Positions 51,301 to 63,590 of a stretch of 64,000 nt of DNA are shown here, one piece after another. The notes beneath the pieces are model-generated. The model saw only the letters and a program-made list of their open reading frames with translations, did not search any database and was not told the origin of the DNA. Numbering within the stretch: the stretch's first letter is position 1; every line of letters starts with the position of its first letter. The stretch is from Bemisia tabaci (Eukaryota; Arthropoda; Insecta; Hemiptera; Aleyrodidae), in assembly GCF_918797505.1 (NCBI RefSeq), contig NC_092793.1:3358366-3422365 (forward strand), written 5' to 3'. The translations under genes and the position numbers were made by a program.

Positions 51301-54300
51301 ACTCAACGGCAATTCTCTAAAACTGCCTTGATTTTTCTTCTCTGTGATAAGAAAATTCTGCAAAAACTTCAAGGAATGATGTCAATTTGTTCTCCTCTAA
51401 AAAAATAATATAGAGGCAGAGATTTTCAGACATCGCAAACGAGTTATGTGATTGCCAACTTACACCGTTGAATTGCCAAATAAAACTACCAATACCATTT
51501 ACAGAAGTTTACTTGTACCACATAAATTGATTATAACGGAGTCCTCATTTCAATAATAGCGTTTTAATCACCTTTTGGCTAATTTTATGTTTTTATTATT
51601 CTCTAAAACGCCCATGCAGCATAATCTATTCTACCCAAGGCCTACCTACTCAGAGGTCTACCTAGAGGTCGAAAGCTCATTTTAAACTGAGATCCTAGTT
51701 AAACTTGGCTCAAGCATGCCAGGCCTAAGTCTAATTTACCCCGGGTTTGCTATCTTTTCCTAACAATGTCGAAAATCAGCCCATTGAAAGGTCATTTAGA
51801 GCTGTAATTTAGAGCTTTGTCAACCCCTCCCCCAGGGAACCAGGTCGGACTCTTGAATATTCTGAAGTGTGGAATTTATGTCTATATATGTCAAACCAAA
51901 GCCCGGCTTGGGCTCATTTCAAGCTGAAATTCTTGTCACCCCCTTTCCCAGGTGCCAGGTCCAACTCTTGAATTCTTCAGAGTGTGCATTTATTTGTATC
52001 CAAGGGAAATGAATAGATACAATCTTGTCATCTCCATACCTTTAAATGTATGTTTAATTATTTGCAGGTGAAAAGGAAAGGTGGTTGGCCAAAAGGTAGA
52101 AAACGGAAACCTGAACTCTCAGAAAATCGGCCGCCAAAGGCTCCATCCACTGGCTATGTCCTGTATTTGAATGAGAAAAGAAAATTGTTGAAAAACCGAC
52201 CATTTCCAGAGGTAAGCCACCATTTTCCCTGTGCATCCTATTCTTTTTACCTTAAAGCTTGTTTGCCTCACGGGTACTATTGTCCCTCCTTTGGCAATTT
52301 GTAAGCAATTCGAAATTCCACAAATATGAATCTATTAACCCGCCATGGCATGATTTAATTTTGGATCTCAGATTCTGGGGGACACTAATCTATTTTGTAG
52401 CTTGCATAAAAAACATTGAGCGCCAAATTTTTTTTCAATATTTTAAACTCTCGGGAATCAGTTATTCAAAACAAAGAAAAAATTAATGGAAATGCAAAAT
52501 CATGCCACAGGGGAAAGATTAAATTGTTAAAAACCCAAAAAATACGTTGTTACGAATTTGTTACGCTATGCCATAGAGGGTCAAGTGGAAGAACTCCTAC
52601 GATACATTATGCTTTGTTTGTGGCTTATATTGAATGCTTTACTGCTGATCGAAACAAGAGTGTTCCATGCAAAGGAGATGATAGAAAAACAACATTTATT
52701 TTCCCTCCCCCCCTCCCCCCATCCAGATTTCCTTGAAACTTGGTTGATAGATTACCCATACTTGAGCCCTCCTTTTTCCAAATTTTCAGACCCCTAATAA
52801 ATTTTGGTTGCTCCAGTTTCAACATTCTTAACTTTTATTTTCAGGTTACCAAAATTCTTGGAAACGAATGGAGTAGAATGAGTCTTGCAAAGAAGAAAGT
52901 ATATCTAGACAGAGCTGAAAGAGACAAAATTCGTTACAAAGAAGAGCTCAGGAAGTACCATAAGTCAGACGCGTACCTCTCATACTTAAGGAGGAAAAGA
53001 ATAAAAAGTAAGATTTTCCAGTTAATAATAGGAAGGAGCACATCAATTTAATATTGAAAAAAAAGTCAATCCATCTGAATGACATTTTAGTTGAATCTAT
53101 AGTTCCTATGTAGGGAGAGTTAATACATCTCGGGTCCTGATGTCACTAACAGTCAGAAAAGTTATATGGTTTAATAATCTTTTTCTTAACATTTGAAAAT
53201 TTCCGAATTTCTTGCCTCTGTCCCCATTCTCATTTTGTTTGCTCCGAGACATACCCTTATCTCCCCAGTCTATGATCTTTGTAAGTGGTGAAACTGTAAT
53301 CTTTATGACCGTTTAAACGCTAAAGAAGCCTTTAAGACAAGAGTCAACCAGAAGTGGATTCCACATGCCTTAAATCTCAGTAAAAAAGGATTTTAGGAGA
53401 ACCTGCACTGGAGGTGAACAACTACCAAACCATCCAACAAATAATGATAAAAGTATGGTTTATTTTAAAACTTTAAGCTAGAAACGGAACTAGTATGTGT
53501 ATCTAGGCACATTTCAGCTGTCTTGTCCCGAAAAATATCTATGAAATTGTTTTTTCAGCCCTCTTTCCTTACTCTAATTCATTTTTCAGTTGAAAGCCTC
53601 TGATGATGATATTTCAGTGAAAAAGCCCTAGGTTGCATTCACCTCAGGATAATAGCTAGTTCTTTCTTTCATTTCACTTTCAATTTCGCTGCTATCCTTA
53701 TAATACTCGCACAAAAGAAAACCACTCTCATTAATTTTAATTTTTTCCAGGTTTGCAGGCAAATGGCACGGAGGAGTCTGACATTGATGCTACTGACTTT
53801 GATGTAAGTCATGAAATTTTAATGTTTGTTTGAATGAGTAACTAATATCAAATCTACAGAAACTGTGCCATGTCCACTCTACCTAGTTGCTTCATGTTGC
53901 AAGGATCAGCACTTTGGACTCCTCTTTCCTGAACACCCATCCGAAAAGAGCATTCTTTTCCAAAGGGTGGTGTTTGTTCGATAATTTATTTTTTTTCCTA
54001 TATATCTCCCCAAGTGAATCAATTATTTGAGTACTAGTCAGAAAGCATCAACTTTCTTTGAACAGAAATTACTTTCAGTGGTTGCATCGGCATTTTCTGA
54101 GTGAGGGGTGCATCTTTTAATGACTCCCTTGCCAAATTCCTGATGCAATGTTTTAGTTGAAGTGCCGAAATTAAGGTTTTATGTATTTCTGTCATAGTTC
54201 TGTCCATAATAAACATTTTTAAAGAAAATCAATTAATTTTCAGTAGAGCCTTGTGAATACCCTGAACATATCCATAGAATCGCATTTTTTTAGTGGTGAA

Positions 54301-57286
54301 AGAATTCTAGTTCAGATCAAGGAAATTGGGGGAAATCATAGGACTCAGTCCCTTGTAACACAGCGAGATGACACTTATCATATTTTTAGAGCTAAGAACT
54401 GTTGTAATATGCCAAATTATGGCAACGCTGTGACCAGGTCCACCAACCTCGCCTCCGTGCGGTCCCTATCAAGATAAAGCGTTGCGAGATTAAGTCCTAT
54501 ACAAATGCGTTTTGAATATTTAATTAAGTAAAAGTTTATAACTTGCTCAGTATATTTAAAAATTATTATTATTCATTGTCTAAAAACTAGAGCTTTACCT
54601 GTCTTTTTCCCCATCTTTTAGGAGGAGGATAATGAAGAACTCTATTGCCGAGCATGCAATCAATGGTTCACGTCATTTCATAACAAGAAAGAGCATATGT
54701 ACGGAAGGCAACATTTTCAGGTATTGCTGAAAAACTCAAGGAAACTGTAATATGTAAATACCTGTAGCACACTTTTGTGATGTTAATTCTTGTTCTAATG
54801 CAGAACAATGTGGTTTTTACGAAGCCCACAGATTTTACCCTATAAGTCATTTTACTGAGTTTCATCTCAAGTATTTCATAGCAAGTTTTTTTTTTTTTTT
54901 TTTTTAAAAAAAAAATTACAATTTAAACTTTATTCAACTCTTGAACCAAGTGCAAATGTTCAAAATCCACTTTTTTCAATCAGGGTGTCTAGCATCAGGA
55001 AAAAACGGAAAATATCAGGAATATTGGCCGATCAGGAAAAAATCAGGAAAATCGGAAAAATCGGACGTTTTATCAGGAATTTTTCTCATGCAAATCTCCT
55101 CAGCGGAGAAAGTCTTAATGCCTTTTGCCTATTGTGCCAGGAGTCGAGAAAAATCAGGAAAATATCAGGAATTTTCAAAATGGAAAAATCAGGAATTTTT
55201 TGTAAAATATCAGGATTTTTCAAAATTAAAAAATACTAGACACCCTGTCAATTTAAAATGATCAATTAGGGTATTTTTACTTTTCATCAATGTTGACTAT
55301 GAGTTTATTTTGAAATAATTTACTTTTTACCTTGCTCTCCATGTACAATTTTACAGGGAAAACAGATCGTTAAATTCTTTCACTCATTTATCCATGCTTT
55401 TAGACACACTGCAAGAGTATTCTAAAGCACATTTTTGAGGTTGAAAATAGTTGAGCCCCATGTGTAAAGGGTAGAAAATTTCTCCTTTATATAAACTCAG
55501 AGTGACTGCCGGAAAGTAAGGAGATATTTTAAATTTCTGCCCCATCTTCAGTATGATCAAGTGATTTTATGTTAATTAATTTCAGAACGTCAAGTTAATG
55601 GGGAGTGGAAGTGGGTCTGCACAAGAGGGCAGCAGCTCCGTTCAGTCTCTTGATGAATCAAGTTTAGACGCAGCGCCATTACCACCTCCACGATTTAGCT
55701 ATCTTCGTACCAACGACACGCTGTCTACCTCCTCGGAAGCAAATATGGAAGATGCAATCGCATTAGTTATGCACCTCAATTCAGGTATTTTTACCTATCC
55801 TACTTTGACAGTTTTTCAAATATTGCCGAAGATATTAATAAGAACAAAAATTTTAAAAATTATTGTGGAATCAGTTGTTTTGGTGAAGTAAGTGATCAGA
55901 AAGAGTATGGAGCATTAATCTTAGGCAAGAAAGATCCATTTCATTCTCTTTAGGGGTTTTAAAAATGAACTATCTAGAATAGGTTGCATCTATACCGTTT
56001 ATTAAAGGGATACAGGATTATTCATTGTGGAAGATCTTGGCTCTCATAGCTCATATAACTAAGGAACAGCTCCTTCAGAGACATGGTATTATCAATTTAT
56101 CACTTTAATGCCAGCAGCGGCCTGATTGTTGAAATTGATAGACAAAGAAGACAAAAGAGATATGGGAGGATCCAAAGACATTGAATCTTGTAGACCGTGC
56201 GTCCGGCTTGGTTTTGTACGGGCGAAGCGTGACATGTTTCTTGGAGCCCCATGATGGACAGCCGGGAATGGGGAAAGAGCGTGTGTCCCAAGCGGTCGAA
56301 GAAACTGCAGAGAAGCTATGGAGAATTCATTCGCGCACTTGGTTTTTCGAGAATATCTCGTTTTGAGTCCATTTCTAGACAAAATTCCTAAGAAGAAAAG
56401 TTTTAGAAAGTATAATTTTACAATCAAATAGCAATGTTTTATTTTTCCGAACTAGTTATTAAACGAGAAAAAAAGCCTTTCAATTTGACGAAAATTCACT
56501 GGAGCTGCTACTGCGCATGAGCAGATGTGTGCAATTGGGACACACAAACTTATCGATGCCATTGATGCTAGGTCCAGTGCGCCATGCGAATTTTTAAAAG
56601 TTGTCCTGCCTACCGTGACACAGGATGCACGGTCTACATGATTCAATGTTTTTGGGGGGATCCCATTGTGGGAAGCTGGTGGTTGTAATGGACAGAAGAG
56701 GTAGGCAATAGACTATCAGCAACCCTTAAGAGACCCTTTAGTGAGTTCATCATTTTCTCCCTTAGTCAACTCCCCATTTCAACCAATAGGATCGCTCCGT
56801 ACTCCTCACGTCTTCTTTGTCAATCGCTTTGTCTATCAATTTTAACAATCAGCCTGCAAACGCCTCGCACAGAAATAATTCTTCAGCACAAAATCAATCA
56901 AAGCCGAATATCCGTCTGCCAATCTGTAAAGCAAATCTATTTTCATCCATAATTATTGCCCGAAAAAAACCTGTAGGTGAACAATTTAGACTGGATTATC
57001 ACTGTTTTTTGTCTTTGTAAACCTTTTTATCAAAGAATTTTATCCGTTCTTTACAGATAGAGAAAAAGAAGTAAAACAACTCCAAAACCATGTAGCTGAA
57101 CAAGAACAGAGGCACAAGCAAGTGTTAAGTCAAGTAGTGAAATTGAAGGAAGAAGAAGCCCGCCTGTTAGCGCTGCTTCAAAAGCAGCAAGCAGAAGCAA
57201 AGCAGTACAAAGCAAAAATGAGCTCCTATGCAAGTGATATTCGGAAGTTGTATCGCTTAACGAAAACCAAAGGAAAAGGTTCGTAG
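48329..57286 (+). CDS. HMG20-like HMG-box protein with U1-type zinc finger and coiled coil (9 exons)
   Basis: A predicted chromatin protein of 477 aa. Exons: 48329-48513, 50383-50545, 50884-51081, 52068-52211, 52845-53007, 53751-53803, 54622-54720, 55586-55784, 57057-57286 (1434 nt, phases consistent). Residues 1-182 are acidic and Ser-rich. A basic patch GGWPKGRKRK (about 187-196), like the one before the HMG20A/B box, precedes an HMG box at about 204-275 (PKAPSTGYVLYLNE, ILGNEWSRMS, YLDRAERDK). A C-x2-C-x12-H-x5-H finger (C311, C314, H327, H333) is of U1/matrin type. A charged heptad-rich coiled coil (about 403-455) ends in a basic tail. HMG20 proteins belong to the LSD1-CoREST complex, but vertebrate HMG20A/B lack this finger, so strict orthology is uncertain. 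It is divergent from the zinc-finger gene. Confidence 0.88.
48885..49303. mobile_element. Fold-back element in HMG-box gene intron 1
   Basis: Left GGGTGGTATCACGATAACTG followed by GAATAGTTT. Right AAACTATTCCAGTTATCGTG followed by AAACCACCC. The arms pair almost to the centre (GGCTGAAAATGTGCTG with CAGCACATTTTCAGCC), so about 420 bp forms one hairpin. Confidence 0.85.
49953..50230. mobile_element. Fold-back MITE in HMG-box gene intron 1
   Basis: Left ATTGGATTGCATTTTGCAAA followed by AAGGAACCACTAGC. Right GCTAGTGGTTCCTTTTTGCA followed by AAATGCAATCCAAT. AT-rich interior, no frame. Confidence 0.85.
51213..51475. mobile_element. Fold-back MITE, family A, in an HMG-box gene intron
   Basis: Second good copy of the family at 7293-7559, in opposite internal orientation. 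Its ends read GGTGTAAGTCGGCAATCACA on the left and TGTGATTGCCAACTTACACC on the right. A diverged copy without clean ends is at about 17862-18087 and fragments at about 36610-36740 and 46488-46600. Confidence 0.75.
52690..52808. repeat. Diverged fragment of the palindrome's outer arm
   Basis: TTACCCATACTTGAGCCCTC followed by CAAATTTTCAGACCCCTA matches the left arm of the palindrome at about 27830-27875 (TTACTCATACTTGAGCGCTT, CAAATTTTCAGACCCCCTA). It lies in an HMG-box gene intron, just before the exon at 52845. Confidence 0.6.
54982..55248. repeat. CAGGGTGTC-type element, best copy (HMG-box gene intron)
   Basis: Bounded by an exact 12-bp inverted pair, CAGGGTGTCTAG and CTAGACACCCTG. The interior consists of many ATCAGGAAAA/ATCAGGAATTT words in one orientation. 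Confidence 0.75.
56105..56856. mobile_element. Family C MITE split by a nested element
   Basis: The left piece (to about 56177) has GATAGACAAAGAAGACAAAA. The right piece (from about 56650) has CGTCTTCTTTGTCAATCGCT and GTCTATCAATTTTAACAATC. Removing 56178-56648 restores a single element like 32333-32612. Confidence 0.65.
56178..56648. mobile_element. Nested TIR element inside the family C MITE
   Basis: The termini pair CATTGAATCTTGTAGACCGT (left) with ACGGTCTACATGATTCAATG (right). About 470 bp long, without a transposase frame. Confidence 0.7.
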
Positions 57287-60200
57287 GAACTTGTTTACGC
57301 GTCACAGTGATTAATTATGTATTTTTACAGTGCAATCGGAGCACTTGTTTCTTTCTTGATTTCCCTTAGTAATACCGTTCATTTATAATTTTATCCATTT
57401 TGCATTTGTGGTCGTCGAAGACCGAAGCTGAACTACTCTCAGAGTATCAAACATTTATTTTAAAATTCGGTGCTTTTTTTCTGTATTTATGTTTTTAAAT
57501 TATTTTATTTTATGTAAGGCATTTGAAGTGTCAAGAAACCAAACAAACTCAAAAAGGCGGCAAAATTAGAGATTTTAAAGTTAGGAATTTAATTTAACTT
57601 CGGAATTATTGTTACTTAGCTAAAAAAATTTTGTTTGTAAATCGCATCAAGTACTGTATTGCATATTCTCAGTGTGAAGTTGTGAGCTTTTATAGCCAGC
57701 ATGTTTTTGAGGTGGCTTTGTCATAATTGCTCATCTTGCTGAAAAATAGCCCATTCCAAAAGTAAAAGCTAAATGTGAAGTCCTCAAAATATTGAGAAAG
57801 TTTGTAGGCCAATTATAGTCATAAGAACAATGAGGGAGAAATAGAAAACTAATGACATCACAGAATCCAAAATGTAAAATTCAGAACTCCTGGAAGTACC
57901 TGATGAAATTTGCATGTTGAGAAATGCCAAAAGTAAAATATGTCCCTAGTATGATTAAATAACTCAAATCTGCTGTTTGTCATTAAGGAATTCTCGAAAT
58001 ATGTATCGCAGTTTCTCTAATGTACCAGACAATCAAAGATGATTAGATAAGACTGCAATTCCGGTGCAATTTCCTCCCCTAACCATTGAAAAAATATTAT
58101 CAAAATTCACTTCAGCTCTAAATAGTCACCTCAAGTAGACCAAAAATAGCCAATCATGTTTTTCAGGAGAATATTGAAATCATTAAACTCAAATTTTATT
58201 GGCAGTAAAGTTACATTTCTGCATGAGCCTTATGATTAAAAAATCAGAAATCAAGCGTTCACGTAAGTGAATACAATCTATTCTTGTAATAGGTTAAAAA
58301 TTAGTTAAAAACTGGAATGGTTTAGTGACTTACTTGTTTGGAATAACTGAAGGGTTCTGTCAAGTGTTGAACGAAAGTTTCTTAAAAATAATCATATCTC
58401 TTTATACTAAGGCAAGGTTTCCTCTTTTTACTTTACTCATATTTTTAAATGCTCTCTCTTTCTTTTACATTTTTCTTTTTTCTCACTCTTTTCCACTGCA
58501 GCTTACTTCCTCCGATGATTTCCGAAAACCTTGTATTTTTGTCAGCCAAGTCTGGCTAATTTTTCACCAATAAGTAACACCTACCTCCAGGAATAAAAGA
58601 TGCTCTTAAAATTTCTTGTTACCGAGTAAACACGGCTCTGCAAGGACCTGATTTCATTATTATTCTTGTTTCTTTCGCCGAAGTGAAATGATTCAAATAA
58701 GCCGTACGTCCTCCTTCAGCCTGTTTTTTAAATTTTGCTTTTGTAACTCCTTTGTTTACTCTCTTTTCTGACTGCAAAATTTTAATGGTTTGATAACAAT
58801 ACGATCAATTTGTGAAATTATCTAGCGTCGGTTTTGAGTGGTGTCAATTTCCTAATCTGTTAACTGTGACTTATGCTGAGAATTTTCGTGAGAAATTTGA
58901 TCATGCAGTTTATGATGCAAGATTTGTACCTATGGTGATACTCTGATCCTCAGCGTAGAAGAAATTATTTTTAGTCTCGTCTTAGGATTAAAATTGAGAT
59001 GGTAGAGCAGTACATTACTTTATTTAGCATATTTTTCTTTCCTTGTGATACTGATCTTATACTTGAATGATTTTTATAATTGTTTTGCATCATTAAATTG
59101 TGTTTTCATAATTTGAATACCATTATTTGGTTTTTCCTTATTTTTGTGCATTAATTTTGTTTTATGACATTCTTCTTCATCTTCTTCCACGAAAGACTAG
59201 GGCATATCCCTGTTTGTCAGGCCATCTAGTATGTACCAAGCAAACAAAAAACATCACTAAGAATAAGACTCGTCAAACTGATAAAATAAGAACAGCAATG
59301 AAATATTCGATCATCTTCTGGAGAAGAAACCTGCTTTGTGCCTACCTTAGAGGGGGGGGGGGGGGTGGTTCGTTGACGTAATTTTTTCCCTTGGGGTTTT
59401 TAACATTATTGGAAGATAGTGCTTTACTCATTTGAATTTGTGATTTCTGAAAGGGAACTTGCCCAATTCGACATCAGCTTTAATGTACATAAAAACACCA
59501 ACGTTTTGTGGCTGTTGGAAAGCATCTGATTAATTTCTAAGCTAGCCGACATGGATTCTGCTATTATTAGAGTAAAGTGTACTTTTGCAGTTAACTGCTT
59601 TATTTAATCTTTATTTAGGACAACCAAGTTCTGCACAAAAATGTTTCTTTTTCTTGAGATTTCATTGAATTTGCAAAAAGTATATTTGGAGGGAGAGCTG
59701 TTTAAATTTTCTCCGTCACATCGTGGATGAAGCAATATTTAATACATTTTTAATGTAAATAGAGTAAATTTTGAATTTGATCTACTACAGCCACAAATAG
59801 AAGTGCATTTAAGCCACGTTCAGCAAAACGGCATCATGTGTTTTAGGAACATGGGCTCCTCTTGAACAGGCTGAACTGAGGTAGGCTGGCGACTGCCCCC
59901 CCCCCCCCCCCCCATAATTCTACTTGGTCTGTCTCAGAAAATGCAAGTAATTCTTGGAAACATTTTTGACACAAACGCCATCTTAGAAATTTTAGTCCAG
60001 TAAATTTTTCCATGAGAACTCTAAGGTGTCTCATTTTCTAAAATTTTTCATGCTGGGAGATTTCTTCAGACCTCCACAGTTGAGAACCTTTCTATATCTC
60101 CTGAGCCTCCACTGTGTTAAGACGGTTTGTAAAAAATGAGGAGGAAAGAGCGAGAAAGGGTAAGTCTTATCAGGTGTTCTTCAGATCGTGCAAGTTTTAA

Positions 60201-60297
60201 ATTTTCAGGGCAGCAAGGTGACACATTCTTAACTGCAAATTTTCTTCGACCTTGAACTGTTCATTGGAGCAATCACAAAATATTTAGACCTCAGTTC
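57287..60297. other. Non-coding stretch between the HMG-box gene and PBDC1
   Basis: Includes the 3' UTRs of two convergent genes. No other gene is supported. A run of G at about 59350 and a run of C at about 59897 are simple repeats. A candidate AATAAA for the HMG-box gene is at about 58593, more than 1.3 kb past its stop. Confidence 0.5.
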
Positions 60298-60303
60298 TTT
60301 ATT
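60298..60303 (-). terminator. Possible poly(A) signal of PBDC1
   Basis: AATAAA on the - strand, about 277 nt past the PBDC1 stop codon. It is the nearest canonical hexamer I found; the cleavage site is not visible. Confidence 0.35.
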
Positions 60304-60579
60304 GGAAAGAAAAGAAAAGCTTGCACAGCTTGACACCCCTGATGTGACTTGCGTCCTCTGTTTGTCTTGTATTGCTTTAATGTTGCATACTCCGCTTCCA
60401 ACCTCACTTTTCAAACTGAAGATGAAATTAAGGAAACTACTGGAATACACTTGATTCTGATTTTTTCATTCTTTATCTTGATTAAAACGTAAAAAAACAG
60501 GAGTGTAAAAATTCATCTGTATACAAATCTTATTGAATTAAAAATTTAAAAATAACACAATAATCAAGGTGAACAAAAA

Positions 60580-63500
60580 TCATTTGCTTGCTTTGAATTT
60601 TGTCCGAATTGCATCATTATAACCTTCCTTGTTGCGTGCTAATTCGATGGCCAAAAATTGTATCCTTGGAACTATGAAGGAGTTGGATTCAGAATAATCT
60701 TCCTTACAATCAGCTCTCAGTAAAGTGCCAAAACTATAATTCTCTACAACTGTTTTGAAATTTTCACAAAAAGGACGCCACTTCTGAAAATGAGAAAAAT
60801 ATAATTCTTTAGATATGATGGGCAAAAAATTATGGTATTTGGTTAAGCAAAGATAACGGCAAGAGGCCATTTAGTATGTTGGCTTCTATATCTTAGAATG
60901 CATTATTTCCAAGACTCAGGTAAGTAGACGGAACTTGGTTCGCTTTAAATTTTGCTTTATAATTCAAAATTGGAAAGAAATTATTAAAAGTATTAGGTAT
61001 GTACTATCGCCGAATTTAGTTTCGCGCATAGGCCGCTCCAAATCAAATGTAAACTGTGCGACACTCACAGAGGAACGAGTGCGTCTTCATGAGAGCGTTA
61101 TCAGGCAACTCACCGCGCTGTCGCTAAATAGTCACCAGAGACTCTGCGCAAAACTAAATTCGGCGATAGTACAACCAAGCGTGGCTAACTTTGAATTGCT
61201 ATCAGGGTGTCCATCGGTCCCCAAAAGTTCCCGATCATCCCCGGTTTTGGAAGGGTGTCTCTGATATCCCCGAAAGTTCCCAATTTTCTTGTTCAGGTCC
61301 CCAAAAAATGACAAAAATCATCCCAAACACTGGCATTTTTAAATTTTCCCATCAGCTGCGGATGTGCGGTATAACCAGGAATAGAAAAACTGAAGTGTTG
61401 CTTGGTTTTTCGTATGTTTTCACCAGTTCATCATGACTTGTAAAATTAGTCGTATAAAATACGCCTTTTAATGCTCTAACTAGCTTCCTTCCTCTTAGTG
61501 TTTCCGGGAAAAAAGTCAATCCCCGACAATCCCCAATTTTGGTTTTTTATAACTGATAGACACCCTGGCTATTTATTCATGTCTTTTTTGGACACTATGA
61601 AGTCCAGATACAGTCAGAGGTTGTTAACTACTATTTATTTCAGAGCTCTCTAACTGAAAAACATTCTTTTAATTGAACACTCACTTACAGAACTAAGATG
61701 TTCTTTTTTCAGCATATGAATTGAAAAAACTCATAAAAACCATGGTTAAACAATTAATTCAATAGGTGGTCAAAGAGGCACCACCATGTGGCAGGTTAAA
61801 AATTTCAGGAATATGGAAGAAAGGTAAGAAGGCATCTATTTTTCTCTATTCCATCAGGATTTTCCGGAAAATCGATTTTCTTGTATAAAAAGAGGGTTTT
61901 TCGGGGAAAACTCAATTTTCAGGATATAAACCTCAACATGTGATGGATATTTTTTATGTGTTTTTCAACGCCGAGTCCGGAAATGATGTCAAAGTTGCTT
62001 CATTACATCGGGATTTTCCGGAAAATCGATTTTCTTGAATAGAAAGAGGGTTTTCCGGGGAAAACTTATTTTTCAGGAAATAACCCTCAACATCTGACGG
62101 ATGTTTTTTGTGTGTTTTTCGCCGCTGAGTCCGAAAATGATGTCAAAGTTGCTCCATCACATCGGGCTTTTCCGGAAAATCGATTTTCTCGTAGAAACAG
62201 GGTTTTCTGGGGGAAAACTTAATTTTTAGGAAATGAACGATCGACTTGTAATAGATAATTTTAGTGTGTTGTTTAACGGTGAATTCGGAAATCATACCCG
62301 TTTCCCTCTATGCGACTAAGAATTTCTGAGGAACTAAATTTTTCCCGTAAAAAAGGTAATTTTCCAGGGGAAACTCGGTACAATCGATTTTCCGGAAAAT
62401 CCCGATGTAATGGAGCAACTTTGACATCATTTCCGGACTCGGCGTTGAAAAACACATAAAAAATAGCCATCACATGTTGAGGTTTATATCCTGAAAATTG
62501 AGTTTTCCCCGAAAAACCCTCTTTTTATACAAGAAAATCGATTTTCCGGAAAATCCTGATGGAATAGAGAAAAATAGATAGCATTTTCGGACTCAGCGTA
62601 AAAACGTACGTACGAAACACCTACCATATGTCGAGCTTCGTTTTCGGATGCAGACGTACGTAATTATTTGGGATTTATCACCGTCATTTTACCCTGTTTT
62701 AGCGTTTGCTAGATGTTTCAGTTGTTTCGCCGCTGTAACGGGGGGGTAAAAAATTTTTTTTGAAGTGTCCAATACATGTTTCCCCACTCAATTTTTCCTG
62801 CTGAAGCCGAATATGACCTCAGATTTTTTCTAGGAATTAAAGGCAAGGTATGAGAACAGGAGAGCTGATTGATTTTTTCCAGTTTTCAGAGAGACAATAT
62901 TTAATACGCCAGTGTTTTTCGATTGTTATTCTTCTTGCTTGCTCACATTTAATTAGACATGAGATTCCTGTCATTCCTTATCCCAAAGCCAAATACAATT
63001 TAGGAAGAAGGCCCACCCTCTCTTGGTGGGCAAGCTTGCTGTACCTACTGCATTTCAACATTTTACAGATATTGTACTTTAGTATTGTACGAGAGTAGAT
63101 ATTTAGGTAAGTACAGTCTAACGAAGAGATCACATTAGTATTAAATAGTTGTAATTTCTCGAAAATTTCAGGAAGACCTTCAAGACCTTTGTTTCCTTCG
63201 ATGAATAATCCCTCTTGCTGTGACAAAGGGAGGCAGGAGAATTTAACTAACTTTGGGTAGTGTTGTATCCTAAGTTGGTAGTCCTATCAGTTGCAGAAGG
63301 ACTGAGTTTGAAAACTATACCAGGTTAAGCAAAAACCAAATCTGGTCATGCTGAAGTTTATTGCCTTGGTTTAAACTGTGCATGTTCATGTATTCATTGT
63401 GCTATTCATACCGAGTCCTGAAGGAAGAACCGATAAATACTGAACCTACTTCTTTCTGTTCGGGGCTCTTGAGTTCATTTTCATTGATAATATCTACTTT

Positions 63501-63590
63501 CATGTCAGGAAATTCATTTCTAAAGGAGGTGTAAATAATTTCGTCATGAGGAGTCAACTTTAGAAGTTTTGGGTCAACTGCACAAAGAAT
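60580..63590 (-). CDS. PBDC1: PBDC1, last two exons (5' part beyond window end)
   Basis: A small conserved eukaryotic protein (polysaccharide biosynthesis domain-containing 1, CXorf26 in human); its biochemical role is poorly known. Exons in transcript order: 63590-63450 (47 codons) and 60783-60580 (67 aa plus stop), both phase 0. The first reads VDPKLLKLTPHDEIIY and FRNEFPDMKVDI. The second begins KWRPFCENF and continues with YSFGTLLRADC and PRIQFLAIELARNKEGYN. These are the hallmark blocks of the family, including the WRPFC and RIQF-AIE-ARN-EGYN motifs. The acidic tail of the human protein is absent; the protein ends TKFKASK. The exon carrying the N-terminal part was not found between 63591 and 64000, so it must lie further right. 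The 2.7 kb intron holds three separate inverted-repeat elements. Confidence 0.93.
61000..61172. mobile_element. Short MITE in the PBDC1 intron
   Basis: Left GTACTATCGCCGAATTTAGT followed by TTCGCGCA. Right TGCGCAAAACTAAATTCGGC followed by GATAGTAC. 173 bp, non-coding. Confidence 0.8.
61204..61568. repeat. CAGGGTGTC-type element, variant interior (PBDC1 intron)
   Basis: Bounded by CAGGGTGTCCA and TAGACACCCTG. The interior repeats GTCCCCAAAAGTTCCC/ATCCCCG words rather than the ATCAGGAA words of the copy at 54982-55248. Confidence 0.65.
61833..62582. repeat. 154-bp repeat array arranged as an inverted pair (PBDC1 intron)
   Basis: TTTTCCGGAAAATCGATTTT starts at about 61860, 62014 and 62168, exactly 154 bp apart. 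The complementary arm carries TTTTCCGGAAAA at about 62388 and 62542, again 154 bp apart. The outer ends pair ATCTATTTTTCTCTATTCCA with TGGAATAGAGAAAAATAGAT. Each unit also has a GGCGTTGAAAAACAC-type word or its complement. No protein frame is conserved between units. Confidence 0.85.

Noticed and set aside
54985..55261. 84- and 106-codon frames rich in KSGK/RKIS
   Set aside because: Produced by the ATCAGGAAAA word array of a repeat element, not by a gene.
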